NCBI RefSeq assembly: GCF_003116095.1
Contig: NZ_LGRA01000021.1
Location: 730,345 to 791,708, forward strand
Source: Azospirillum sp. TSO35-2
GTDB lineage: Bacteria > Pseudomonadota > Alphaproteobacteria > Azospirillales > Azospirillaceae
DNA: 61,364 bases
Direction: 5' to 3'
Position numbers and translations under genes: made by a program
The notes under the pieces: generated by a model
Seen by the model: the letters and a program-made list of their open reading frames with translations, nothing else
Databases searched by the model: none
What the model was told of the DNA's origin: nothing
In this document: piece by piece, positions 35,365 to 44,150 of the stretch
Layout of the letters: every line of letters starts with the position of its first letter
Numbering within the stretch: position 1 is the stretch's first letter

Positions 35365-36507
35365 ATGGCGACCTACGTTTGGCAGCGAGAGGACTGGCCG
35401 AGCTTCCGCTGGGACGCCGGCGCTCTGCTCTCTCCTCTGGCCGACGCACGGCATCGCCAGGGGCTGTTCCTTGGCAAGATGCGCGACATCGGGATTGATG
35501 GCCGTCTTGAAGCCGAGTTGGTGGCGCTGACCGAGGATGTCGAGAAGACCAGCGCGATTGAGGGTGAGGTTCTGAACCCATCCAGCATCCGCTCCTCCAT
35601 CGCGCGCCGCCTCGGCATTCCTGACGCCGGACTCGGCCCTACCGATCGGAAGGTTGAGGGGGTCGTCGAGATCGTCCTGGACGCGGCCAGGAACCACGCG
35701 GCGTCGCTGACCAGCGAGAGGATCTTCGGCTGGCACGCAGCCCTGTTTCCGACCGGCTACAGCGGGAAAGACCGGATTGATGTGGCGTGCTGGCGGACCG
35801 ATCGACATGGCACCATGCAGGTGGTTTCCAGCACCTTCTCGCCGGCGCCGGTCGTCCACTTCCAGGCGCCGCCGGCCGGTTGCGTCGCTGGCGAGATGGC
35901 CGCGTTCCTGGCGTGGTTCAACGCCTCACAGCCGATCGATCCACTGCTGCGGGCAGGCCTCGCCCATCTCTGGTTCGTGACGATCCATCCAATGGACGAC
36001 GGCAACGGCCGTATCGCCAGAGCTATTGCCGACTTGGCGATCGCCCAAGCGGAGCGGAGTGGCCAGCGTTTCTACAGCATGTCGGGCGCCATCGAGCGGG
36101 ACAAACGACGCTACTACGCCGCTCTGGAGGCCGCGCAGAGGGGCGACTTGGACATTACCGACTGGTTGCTGTGGTTTCTCGAATGCTACGCCAGCGCTAT
36201 CGCCGCCGCTGAGGCCACCACCGACCGGGTCTTCACCAAGGCGAAATTCTGGAGGGCGCAGGACGGCGGGCTACCCTTCTCCGAACGCCAGCGTAAGGTG
36301 CTGACCAAGCTGCTCGACGGCTTCGAGGGGAACCTGACAACGAAGAAGTGGGCGAGCATCTGTGGCTGCTCCGCGGACACTGCGCTGCGCGACATAAACG
36401 ATCTCGTCACTCGCGGGCTGCTCGTCAGGAACCCCGGAGGGAGCAAGAATACGAGCTTCACCTTCCACTGGCCGCCCACGCAGCCGCCAGACACGCCAAC
36501 CGGCTGA
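35365..36507 (+). CDS. Fic family protein, class II (AMPylator type)
   Basis: A 380-aa Fic protein. The catalytic motif is HPMDDGNGRIAR (His208), close to the consensus HPFxDGNGRxxR with Met for Phe. An N-terminal inhibitory helix motif TSAIEG (Thr62-Gly67) before the core marks class II Fic, in which Glu66 blocks productive ATP binding until relieved. An N-terminal DUF4172-like segment and a C-terminal winged helix (QRKVLTKLLDGFEG, CGCSADTALRDINDLVTRGL) complete the protein. Fic enzymes transfer AMP to target hydroxyls. No separate antitoxin is encoded next to it, consistent with built-in inhibition. Start ATG 35365 (MATYVWQREDWP). Confidence 0.9.
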   Translation: MATYVWQREDWPSFRWDAGALLSPLADARHRQGLFLGKMRDIGIDGRLEAELVALTEDVEKTSAIEGEVLNPSSIRSSIARRLGIPDAGLGPTDRKVEGVVEIVLDAARNHAASLTSERIFGWHAALFPTGYSGKDRIDVACWRTDRHGTMQVVSSTFSPAPVVHFQAPPAGCVAGEMAAFLAWFNASQPIDPLLRAGLAHLWFVTIHPMDDGNGRIARAIADLAIAQAERSGQRFYSMSGAIERDKRRYYAALEAAQRGDLDITDWLLWFLECYASAIAAAEATTDRVFTKAKFWRAQDGGLPFSERQRKVLTKLLDGFEGNLTTKKWASICGCSADTALRDINDLVTRGLLVRNPGGSKNTSFTFHWPPTQPPDTPTG

Positions 36508-36567
36508 GCGCTCCTCCCGCGACGAAAGGGCCCAACCCTAGCCGGAGTCGTAGCGGAGGACATCGCC

Positions 36568-36935
36568 GTGTTCAACAATCACAGGGCTTGTGCTGGCGCC
36601 AAGCTCAGTCTGTGCGATCTCGCTGAGATATTGCACTTGCGCGGCTTGGTCTTCTCCCATGAGGCGGTGCGTAACTGGGAGGCCAAGTTGGCGCCGCAGT
36701 CAACCGCGGCTCTACGGCAGTGCCGGAAAGGCAAGATTGGTCTAAGCTGGTACGTGGACGAGACGTACCTCAAGGTCGCCTGTCAATGGCCGCACCCGCA
36801 CCGTGCCATCGACAGCGACGGCAACCTGGTCGAGGTGTTCCTCACCTCGGCGCCACCCGTGTTAAAGCGATCGCCGAGGCGTTCTTCCGCTGTGACCGTC
36901 AGCGCTGTCTGAAGGAGAGGTTGCAATCGATATGT
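36568..36935 (+). pseudogene. IS6-family transposase fragment
   Basis: Translation gives DLAEILHLRGLVFSHEAVRN followed by WYVDETYLKVACQWPHPHRA and IDSDGNLVEVFLTS. This is the core of IS6-family transposases including the first Asp (DETY) and the second (DSDG). The frame then breaks near 36860 (continuing RVKAIAEAFFRCDRQR in another frame), and the IS427-group element inserts at 36946, so the Glu-containing end is gone. Confidence 0.7.
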
Positions 36936-36945
36936 CTTATGCTTA

Positions 36946-37785
36946 GGGTCCGGACCCATAAAGAGCCTTTTCGTCAGGGAGCCGTTGTGATTCAACGCCC
37001 TGGAAAGGGGCTTTGCGATGAGCGACGGTCAGTTCTGGTTGACTGTGGAGCAATTTGGGCGGCTTGAGCCGCACCTTCCTCGCGACACCCGAGGCAAGCC
37101 GCGCGTGGACGATCACCGTGTGATCAGCGGAATCGTCCATGTGCTGAAGTCGGGCGGGCGCTGGGCGGATGCTCCACCGGTCTACGGTCCGCGCAAGACG
37201 CTCTACAACCGCTTCGTCCGCTGGGCGGCGAAGGGCGTGTGGGAGGACATCTTCCATGCCTTGGCCGCGGCGGGTGGCCCACCGGCCCAGGTAATGATCG
37301 ACTCCACGGCCGTGCGCGCCCATCGATCGGCAAGCGGCGGCAAAGGGGGGAGCGCGCCCAGGCCATCGGACGGTCCCGTGGCGGACGAACCACCAAAATC
37401 CATGCCTTGAGCGATCCGCGTGGGCGGCCGCTCGCCTTCCTGCTGACCGGCGGTCAGGTTGCCGACTGCACCGCCGCCGACCGTCTGCTCGACCGGATGC
37501 CTGCCACCGACCTCCTGCACGGCGACAAGGGATACGACAGCGCCGCTGTTCGCCGGAAGATCGAAGAGGCCGGGGCCGCGCCCAACATCCCGCCACGCGC
37601 CAACAAGCGCTGGAAAAACTGCTTCTCACCCTACCTCTAACGGAACCGCAACGTCATCGAGCGTATGTTCGGACGCCTCAAGGACTTCCGGCGCATCGCC
37701 ACCCGCTATGACCGCTCCGCTACCAACTTCATGGCGGCCGTCCACATCGCCGCAACCGTCGCCTACTGGTTATGAGTCTGGACCC
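36946..37785 (+). mobile_element. IS427-group IS5 element, 840 bp, with TA duplication
   Basis: Terminal inverted repeats GGGTCCGGACCCATAA (left) and TTATGAGTCTGGACCC (right) match at 14 of 16 positions, flanked by TA at 36944-36945 and 37786-37787. Inside, ORF A (37018-37410, MSDGQFWLTVEQFGRLEPHL) overlaps ORF B (ending RKIEEAGAAPNIPPRANKRW) as expected for IS427-group elements that use frameshifting. A TAA within SPYL-stop-RNRNVIERMFGRLK interrupts ORF B where relatives have Tyr, so this copy is probably inactive. Confidence 0.85.
37018..37758 (+). pseudogene. IS427-group transposase, nonsense-mutated
   Basis: The first frame (to 37410) carries DDHRVISGIVHVLKSGGRWA and the first catalytic Asp in VMIDSTAVRAHRSA. 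The second frame carries GGRTTKIHALSDPRGRPLAF, the second Asp in LHGDKGYDS, then after the TAA at about 37638 the Glu motif NVIERMFGRLKDFRRIATRY. The frame switch between the halves is a normal property of this group; the TAA is not. Confidence 0.8.
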
Positions 37786-37787
37786 TA

Positions 37788-38177
37788 GGCCAGAAGGGGA
37801 GCTATTCTGTCACATACTTTCCAATCCTCCAACCCTGCGTGATCTGGGGTATGACCCTGGCGAACGTGGCGCTCTATGCCAAGCTGTTCATCAGGATGTT
37901 CACCCGCAAGCGGCGGTCGGGTGGCTGAAGCCTAGGCAGGTTTCCCCAGATCGGGCCACAGATGGCCCGGCCTGTGAAATCCTGCTTAGGCGGCACTTGC
38001 GCAAGAACGCCTGCACCCGGCGCGGTTCAGTCCTTCTTCCATGCTGATTCACACAAGTGTTCGGATCGAAATGAATGCGCATGGGTTCTTTCGCTTTTTC
38101 GCGGCATGGGAATCCGCGTTCCGAACCTTTGCGGCAAATTCTATTGGCGCTATCCAGTCTGAAGCTGTAGAACCGGC
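37788..38177. other. Segment between IS427 element and the protease island
   Basis: No convincing gene. Open frames here are short and read as shadows. It must contain the promoter of the protease island or the truncated 5' end of its first gene: the 38178 frame is closed by TGA at 38160, and no signal peptide is encoded even though the first protein looks exported at its N-terminus. A short frame rich in Phe and Leu near 38074-38160 could be a displaced remnant of a leader. Confidence 0.4.
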
Positions 38178-40065
38178 TTGTCGAAGGGCGACGATAAAGC
38201 GGGGCGCATCCTGGTCACTTTGCGCGTTCCCAAGGGCGAACCACCACTCCAACTCCGGACCGATCCGGTGTTCCGCCGTGCCGCGAGCGATGCCTCGACG
38301 CTAGCCCGTTGGGTGCGAATCGGAGAAGTCAAAGAGCCCGATCCGCCGAACCGCTTCGTGCTTGCCGAAGGCGAGACCGCGACCTTCGAGGCCAGCAGGA
38401 GCTTTCCACTGGCCGGAACCTGGGAAGCCGTGCTCGACGTGGTCGGTTCCGACGGCGCCGTCGCCACGCGCTTCGTCCTGGCCATGACGCGCACCCCAGC
38501 CAGCCTTCCACGCGATTTTCTGGTTGAGCCTCGTATGTCCCGGATCGACCTTGCGTTTCCCAATATCACCACGCCGGAGGGACACCGGATCACCCTGATC
38601 GGCCGCAACACGGCTAGCGAGCCGGTCGAGGTTTCTGCCGTCGACGTCGGCCGGCTTGCCAGGATCGTCGCCCAGGCGAAACTCGCGGTCGCACCGGCGG
38701 TGCTGCCGAAGGCGGAGGGTGGCTGCCTGGGAAAACGCCCGCCGCAGACGGACTGCCCGGTGGTCCTGACGGTGCCAGACGGCCTTGAACCAGTCCGTTA
38801 CGCGATTGATGTCGTGGCCACCGGACCGGGCGGCCAGTCGGTGCGCAACCAGACGGTAGATGTGCGCGCTTCCGCCGTCGGGGCGGGCGGGTTGGTGGGG
38901 TTCGGGGCGCTACTGGGTTCTCTGGTCGACCGGTGGCGCACGTCCACGCGCGCGGTGGTGGACACGCTGATCGACATTGCGGAGCGCCGGCATCGTTACC
39001 GCATGCTGATCTTGTCCGCCATGCTTCCTGCCGCCCGGCGGGCCTTGCATCATCTCATCACGATGCTCGACATGCTGAACGCGCAGGCGCGGCACCGTAC
39101 GGCCGTCGACCTGAAGCCCTACGACGAGCGCTTCGCGGTCAGTGGCGCGGCCCTTCTGGCGCATGAGGCAGCGGAGCGGATTCCCGACCACCCCGGCGTG
39201 CTCCTTATGCGGCTGCGCGGCGAACTCGCCGACGCGATGGAGCGGACCGCGTCCGACACCTGCGACTCCGCGCTGTTCAAGGCCGCAGAGAGTGCGGCGG
39301 AGGCACCGCACAAGGAAGCCGAGCGGGTGGAAAGGCTGATGACGATGGCGGCGGACGCGGCGCTCGCCGCCAGCGACCGGCCATTGCGGGACCTGCTGGG
39401 CGTCCCCAAGCTAGATGAGGCCTGGAAGGTGCTGGCCGCAGCCCGCAGCTGGGCCTTCGAGCCGCCAAAGGGCACGGCGGACGATGGCGCGGCGGTGCGC
39501 GCGGCCGATCTCGACAAGTGCGCCCGCGAACTGAACAATGCGCTGGCGTCTCTGCCCGCTACGCTGCTGGAACGCGCACAGCAGGCGATCGCGCCGTCCA
39601 CCGACGACAGCAGAAGAACGGCCTTCGAGGAGGCGCGGCTCGCGGCGGAACGGCTTAGGGGAACCTGGAACACTCTCTCTACGACACAGCGTGCGGACTT
39701 GGCCCGGTCGCTTGAAGGCACATGGTGCGGTCCTGTCGGCCGCCGGCGAGGAGAGTGCCGCAGGTCCGGAGGTGGCACAGCCGCCCGTGCCCGAACTGCT
39801 GACACCCCAGAGTGCCCTGACGCTCGATTTCTCGAACATGCTGATTGGCCCGGCCGGTCACGTGTCGACGGTAGCGCTGCGGAGCTACCGGACCTGATGC
39901 TCTATCGGGACCAACGCCATCGTCATGTTCGGCATCAGCGTCTCCGGGATACTCGTGCTGTGGGTCGACAACAGCATGTGGGGAACCACGACAGATCTGC
40001 TGACGGCGCTGCTGGCCGGAATTGGGACGCGGCTTGCCGTCGGCTTGGTGACGCGGCGGACCTGA
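38178..40065 (+). pseudogene. Large membrane-anchored protein of the protease island, damaged
   Basis: Unrecognised protein of about 628 codons. Residues about 1-225 look like extracytoplasmic beta-rich domains (FVLAEGETATFEASRSFPLA, VVLTVPDGLEPVRYAIDV). A membrane segment GAGGLVGFGALLGSLVDRW follows, then about 260 residues of helical cytoplasmic domain, and a C-terminal hydrophobic pair (IVMFGISVSGILVLWV, LLTALLAGIGTRLAVGLV). The frame shifts by one base near 39711 (LARSL then KAHGAVLSAAGEESAAG) and a TGA at 39895-39897 interrupts before the last membrane segments. No proper ATG or signal peptide is present (TTG 38178 is the only start), so it is probably also 5'-truncated. It stands first in the island and may have been its membrane sensor or anchor. 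Confidence 0.55.
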
Positions 40066-40101
40066 CGGACGCCGGGTAGTGTTCTTACGGGGGAGTGATC
40101 A

Positions 40102-42948
40102 ATGAAGGCCCGAGAAGAGCGGCTGCGCAGGTATCTCGATCAGATCACCAAACCTTTGGGCGGCTTGGATCCCATCGTCGAACAGCCGATCGCCGTCAGG
40201 CGCCGGACGGAAATCCTCGAGGGGGTGGCCGGCCTGGATGGTGGCATGGAGGAGTCTGGGCAGCCGCTCGCCATCCTGCCCGCCGCCCCGCCGGGCACCG
40301 ACGGGCGCAAGTCCGCCGTGACGGCCGAGCTATTCGACGCGGCGCAACGCGGCATACAGAAGCTTCGCGACGGACGCGATCCGCTGTCGCCGGACGAGAT
40401 GGCGGGTATTGAAGCGATCATCATCCCGGACAAGCGTCCGGCCTTGGACATCATCGGCGGTCGCTTCGCCGTGACCCAGGCGATGTGGTCGCACCTGACC
40501 GAGGACAAGGCCGTGCATGCCCGTCTGCTGGCTGCGATCCCCTGCGTCGGTCGAGTTGAACTGCCGGGGCAGACACGCATCCCCTACGGCGGCACCGGCT
40601 TCGTCGTCGGCGACCGGCTGCTGATGACAAACCGTCATGTCGCCGGCATCTTCGCCCAGGGGGTCGGCGACCGGAGGATCACCTTCCGCAACGGCATGAG
40701 CGCGGGGGTCGACTTCCTGCGCGAGCGCGGCCGGCCGACCGGCCCGGTCCTGAACGTGCTGCGCGTGCGCATGATACACCTTTGGTGGGACATGGCGCTC
40801 CTGGAGGTGGACGGCCTTCCCGCCGGGAGCGATTCCCTGCGCCTGTCCGTCCAGGACGCGCGGGATCTCGCAGGGCGGGAGGTGGCGGTCATCGGTTACC
40901 CGGCATACGACCCGCTCCGCAACGATCCGACCGTCCAGGACAAGATTTACGACCGCACCTACGGCGTCAAGCGGCTGCAGCCCGGGCTGTTGGCACCGGG
41001 GCGCGACACTGCGAGCTTCGGCAAGCTCGTTCGCGCCGCGGCGCACGACTGCTCGACGCTCGGCGGCGCGTCCGGATCGGTGGTGGTCGACCTTGAGACC
41101 GGGGAGGCCATCGCCCTGCATTTCGGCGGCCGCTACCTGGACATCAATGTCGCCGTGCCGGCGTTCGAACTCGCGCGTGACGGCCGGGTCTGGGACGCCG
41201 GCGTGAGGTTCGCGGCTTCCAGACCCGAAGGTGCGCCGCCGGAGTGGCTGCGCGCCTGGAATGACACGGAGGTTTCCATGCCCGACGCTCCGCCCGCCGG
41301 TCCCGCTTTGTCCCGATCTACCGCCGCGCCGCCGCCCGACGCCCCAACCTCGATGCCCGGCGCGACGGCACCGGGCGGTGGGCGCGTGACACTGGAGGTG
41401 CCGCTGCGGATCACCATCGAACTCGGCACGCCGAACCCGGGCGCGGGCGCCACGGTGTCCGGCACCACCGCTGCCGCGTCCGGCGCCGGGGATACGGAGC
41501 GTCCGGTCGAGCCGGCCCATGAAGAGGATTTCCACACCCGAAACGGCTACGATCCGGATTTCCTCGGGGTGACGGTGCCCATGCCGGCCCCCCGCGACCC
41601 AAGCGTGCTCGCCCCGCTGAAGGCCGGCGGAACGCGGCTCGACTATCAGAACTTCTCCATCCTGATGCATGCTGAACGCCGGCTGGCCCTGGTCACAGGC
41701 TCCAACATCACGCGCGACGCCACGCTGCGCCAGCCCGAACCGGGACGCGACTATTCGCGCAAGGGGCTTGGCGGAATGACGAGGAACGACAGCGAAAAGT
41801 GGTTTTCGGACCCGCGGCTCGACGGGCGCTTCCAACTCTCCGACGCCTTCTTCACCAAGGATCGGGGCGCCTTCGACAAGGGCCACATCGTGCGCCGGGA
41901 GGACGTCACCTGGGGGCGCACCTACGACGAGGTCCGGCGCGCGAACGGCGACACATTCCACGTCACCAACTGCTCGCCGCAAGTGGCCTCGTTCAACCGG
42001 TCTGGAGAGAGTGTCGACAACTGGGGCGACCTGGAAAACCTTGTCCAGGCGGAATCCGCCGCCGAGCGTCTCACCGTCTTCGCCGGCCCGATCCTGGACC
42101 GGGGGGACGAGACCTTCGTCGGCGTCGGCGACGACCGCCGGGTGCTTCGCGTGAAGATTCCGTCGCGCTACTGGAAGCTGGCGGTGGCCCGCAAGGCGAC
42201 GGGGATCGCCGCCTACGGCTTCGTTCTTGAACAGGATCTGTCCGCCGTCGATCTGGAATTCGTGGTGCCCGATAACTTCCGCCGCTATCAGGTTCCCCTG
42301 ACGGCGATCGAGGAGGCGACCGGAATCGATTTCGGCGAGACGCTCCGCAACGCGGACACGTATGACAGCGCCGTCGAAATGGCGCATCTCGGTGGGCTGG
42401 AACGCACGGACTCCCTGGTGGCCACCGAGCCTGCGCACCGGCGGCCGACGCCGAACGGCGGCGACGACGCGGAGGCGGAACCGGGCTCGGAGCGCCGCGC
42501 GCCTGATGACTTCACGGAGACGGCGGTGCGCTGGCGCACGGCGCGGTCTCTGGAAGCGTTGCGCCGGCAGATCGACGCGCGGGCCCCGCAGCGCAGCAAG
42601 GCGAGCGATGGAACAATCGGCGACGCAGCCCACGCCGCCCGCAGTTCCGATCACAATCCCTGGGTGCGCGATGGAGCCTTCGGCATCGTCACCGCCATGG
42701 ACATCACGCATGATCCGGCCGGCGGCTGCGACGCCGGCGCGCTGGCGGACGCCATCGTCAAGAGAGGCGACCGGCGGGTGAAGTACGTGATCTGGAACCG
42801 CCGGATCGTGAACTCCTCACCAATCGGGAGCAGCCCGGCCTGGATCTGGCGCGAGTACACGGGGGCCAATCCGCACAACAAGCACATACACATCTCGGTC
42901 CTGCCGGAAAAGGAAATGTATGACGACGAGACGTTGTGGCGCATTTGA
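40102..42948 (+). CDS. Trypsin-like protease / EndoG-like nuclease / M15-like peptidase fusion
   Basis: A 948-aa protein with three catalytic modules. (1) Trypsin-like serine protease, about residues 155-370: His179 in LMTNRHVAGIF, Asp230 in WWDMALLEVDG, Ser324 in TLGGASGSVVVD. (2) After a Pro/Ala/Gly-rich linker (about 385-475), a DNA/RNA non-specific endonuclease domain, about 500-760, with the DRGH-like motif FDKGHIVRRED (His595) and the metal-ligand Asn region CSPQVASFNRSGESVDNW. (3) From about 810 an M15-like zinc peptidase domain: SSDHNPWV, VTAMDITHDP and NKHIHISV, as in phage D-Ala carboxypeptidase-type enzymes. ATG 40102 follows GGGGGAG. No signal peptide. It is the second gene of the island, followed by two more trypsin-like genes and a STAND ATPase. 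Confidence 0.85.
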   Translation: MKAREERLRRYLDQITKPLGGLDPIVEQPIAVRRRTEILEGVAGLDGGMEESGQPLAILPAAPPGTDGRKSAVTAELFDAAQRGIQKLRDGRDPLSPDEMAGIEAIIIPDKRPALDIIGGRFAVTQAMWSHLTEDKAVHARLLAAIPCVGRVELPGQTRIPYGGTGFVVGDRLLMTNRHVAGIFAQGVGDRRITFRNGMSAGVDFLRERGRPTGPVLNVLRVRMIHLWWDMALLEVDGLPAGSDSLRLSVQDARDLAGREVAVIGYPAYDPLRNDPTVQDKIYDRTYGVKRLQPGLLAPGRDTASFGKLVRAAAHDCSTLGGASGSVVVDLETGEAIALHFGGRYLDINVAVPAFELARDGRVWDAGVRFAASRPEGAPPEWLRAWNDTEVSMPDAPPAGPALSRSTAAPPPDAPTSMPGATAPGGGRVTLEVPLRITIELGTPNPGAGATVSGTTAAASGAGDTERPVEPAHEEDFHTRNGYDPDFLGVTVPMPAPRDPSVLAPLKAGGTRLDYQNFSILMHAERRLALVTGSNITRDATLRQPEPGRDYSRKGLGGMTRNDSEKWFSDPRLDGRFQLSDAFFTKDRGAFDKGHIVRREDVTWGRTYDEVRRANGDTFHVTNCSPQVASFNRSGESVDNWGDLENLVQAESAAERLTVFAGPILDRGDETFVGVGDDRRVLRVKIPSRYWKLAVARKATGIAAYGFVLEQDLSAVDLEFVVPDNFRRYQVPLTAIEEATGIDFGETLRNADTYDSAVEMAHLGGLERTDSLVATEPAHRRPTPNGGDDAEAEPGSERRAPDDFTETAVRWRTARSLEALRRQIDARAPQRSKASDGTIGDAAHAARSSDHNPWVRDGAFGIVTAMDITHDPAGGCDAGALADAIVKRGDRRVKYVIWNRRIVNSSPIGSSPAWIWREYTGANPHNKHIHISVLPEKEMYDDETLWRI

Positions 42949-42984
42949 CCCCGCGGCCGGGCGCCGCATGGCGGGCGTCTGATC

Positions 42985-44139
42985 ATGCCTGAACCCTCGA
43001 CGCCCGATCGGGACCTTGCGCTCGAACTGGCGCCGCGGCGTGCGCTCCGGCTGTTGATGCCGCAGGCTGGAACAGAGGGTGCCGCGGCCGAGGCGGGCGG
43101 CACCCGCTGCGGCCCGCCCGACGACTTGGACCGGCGGCTGATCGCCCGGCGGATTCGATCGGCCCTGCCCACGCGCTGGCCGGTCGGCGGCCGTGACTCC
43201 GCCGCCGAGGCCGATGCCCTGGCCGCCACCCTGGTATCCCGTGCCCAGGCGGCGGTTGCGGCACTTCAGGCGGGCGCCCCGACCGGTGCGATTGGCGAAG
43301 ACGATGCGCAGGCCCTGGAGGCCATAATATGCGCGCGCGGGCGGCCGGCCTTGCGGGTCGACGGGGACCGGCTGGAACCGATCGATTCGGTCAGGCATCC
43401 TGGATCGGAGATGTGGACAGCGCTGGTTGAGGATCACGAGGCGATGCTGGCCGGGATCGCCGCTTCAACGGGCGCCGTCCGCGTCACCGACCGCCATTCC
43501 GGCAATCCGCCCTGGGTTCAGGGCACGGCTTGGTACGTCGGCTACGACCGCGTCATCACCAATCGCCACGTGCTTTTTCCGCGCCGCGCGCCGGCGCTGT
43601 GCGAACGCCGCAAGGAGGATCCGAACCGCGCGCGCTTCCGGACCAACCTGCAGGTGATCGTCGATTTTGCGTTCGACGACGGCCCGCCCCGGTCGCGCCT
43701 CTACACCATGACTGAGGTTCTGTACGTCTCCGAGGATAGGGACCCCATCGACGTGGCGGTGGTCCGCATCGCCCCGGCATCAAACGGCGCGATGCCCAAT
43801 CCGCTGGCTTTGGCAACGGGGGCGGTGACCGGCCGCAGCCTGTACATTGTGGGACACCCTTGCCCCGTCGAGAATGCCTCGCAGGACGTACAAGCCGTCT
43901 TCGGATCGCTGGACGGGCGTAAACGCATCAGCCTTGGCGAGCGCATGTCGGGAGAAACAGGGGCGGAAAAAGTATTGTTACATGACGCGTCGACCATAGG
44001 AGGCTACTCTGGCGGGTGTGTGGTCGGGTTTTTAATGCGCGACATTGCCGGATTGCACTATTATGGCAACTCCATCCACGGGAACATGGCTGTGCCGTCG
44101 CCCGTACTGCGCGAACACGGCGTGTTCGAGTTTCTGTAA
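42985..44139 (+). CDS. Trypsin-like serine protease
   Basis: A 384-aa protein. Residues 1-165 are helical and resemble the N-terminal part of the 948-aa protein (DDAQALEAIICARGRPALRV versus DEMAGIEAIIIPDKRPALDI), so the two are paralogues in their protease halves. The catalytic triad is His195 (VITNRHVLFPRR), Asp256 (DPIDVAVVRIAP) and Ser342 (IGGYSGGCVVGF). No signal peptide or membrane segment, so it is probably cytoplasmic. It follows the tri-domain gene by 36 bp and precedes the third protease gene by 11 bp. Confidence 0.88.
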   Translation: MPEPSTPDRDLALELAPRRALRLLMPQAGTEGAAAEAGGTRCGPPDDLDRRLIARRIRSALPTRWPVGGRDSAAEADALAATLVSRAQAAVAALQAGAPTGAIGEDDAQALEAIICARGRPALRVDGDRLEPIDSVRHPGSEMWTALVEDHEAMLAGIAASTGAVRVTDRHSGNPPWVQGTAWYVGYDRVITNRHVLFPRRAPALCERRKEDPNRARFRTNLQVIVDFAFDDGPPRSRLYTMTEVLYVSEDRDPIDVAVVRIAPASNGAMPNPLALATGAVTGRSLYIVGHPCPVENASQDVQAVFGSLDGRKRISLGERMSGETGAEKVLLHDASTIGGYSGGCVVGFLMRDIAGLHYYGNSIHGNMAVPSPVLREHGVFEFL

Positions 44140-44150
44140 ATGGTTGGGAC

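Noticed and set aside
35329..35859. 176-aa minus-strand frame opposite the Fic gene as a possible antitoxin
   Set aside because: No antitoxin-like motif; the Fic protein has its own inhibitory helix, so no separate antitoxin is needed.
40330..42711. 793-aa minus-strand frame opposite the tri-domain protein
   Set aside because: Arg/His/Gly-rich antisense shadow; the plus strand carries three sets of catalytic motifs.
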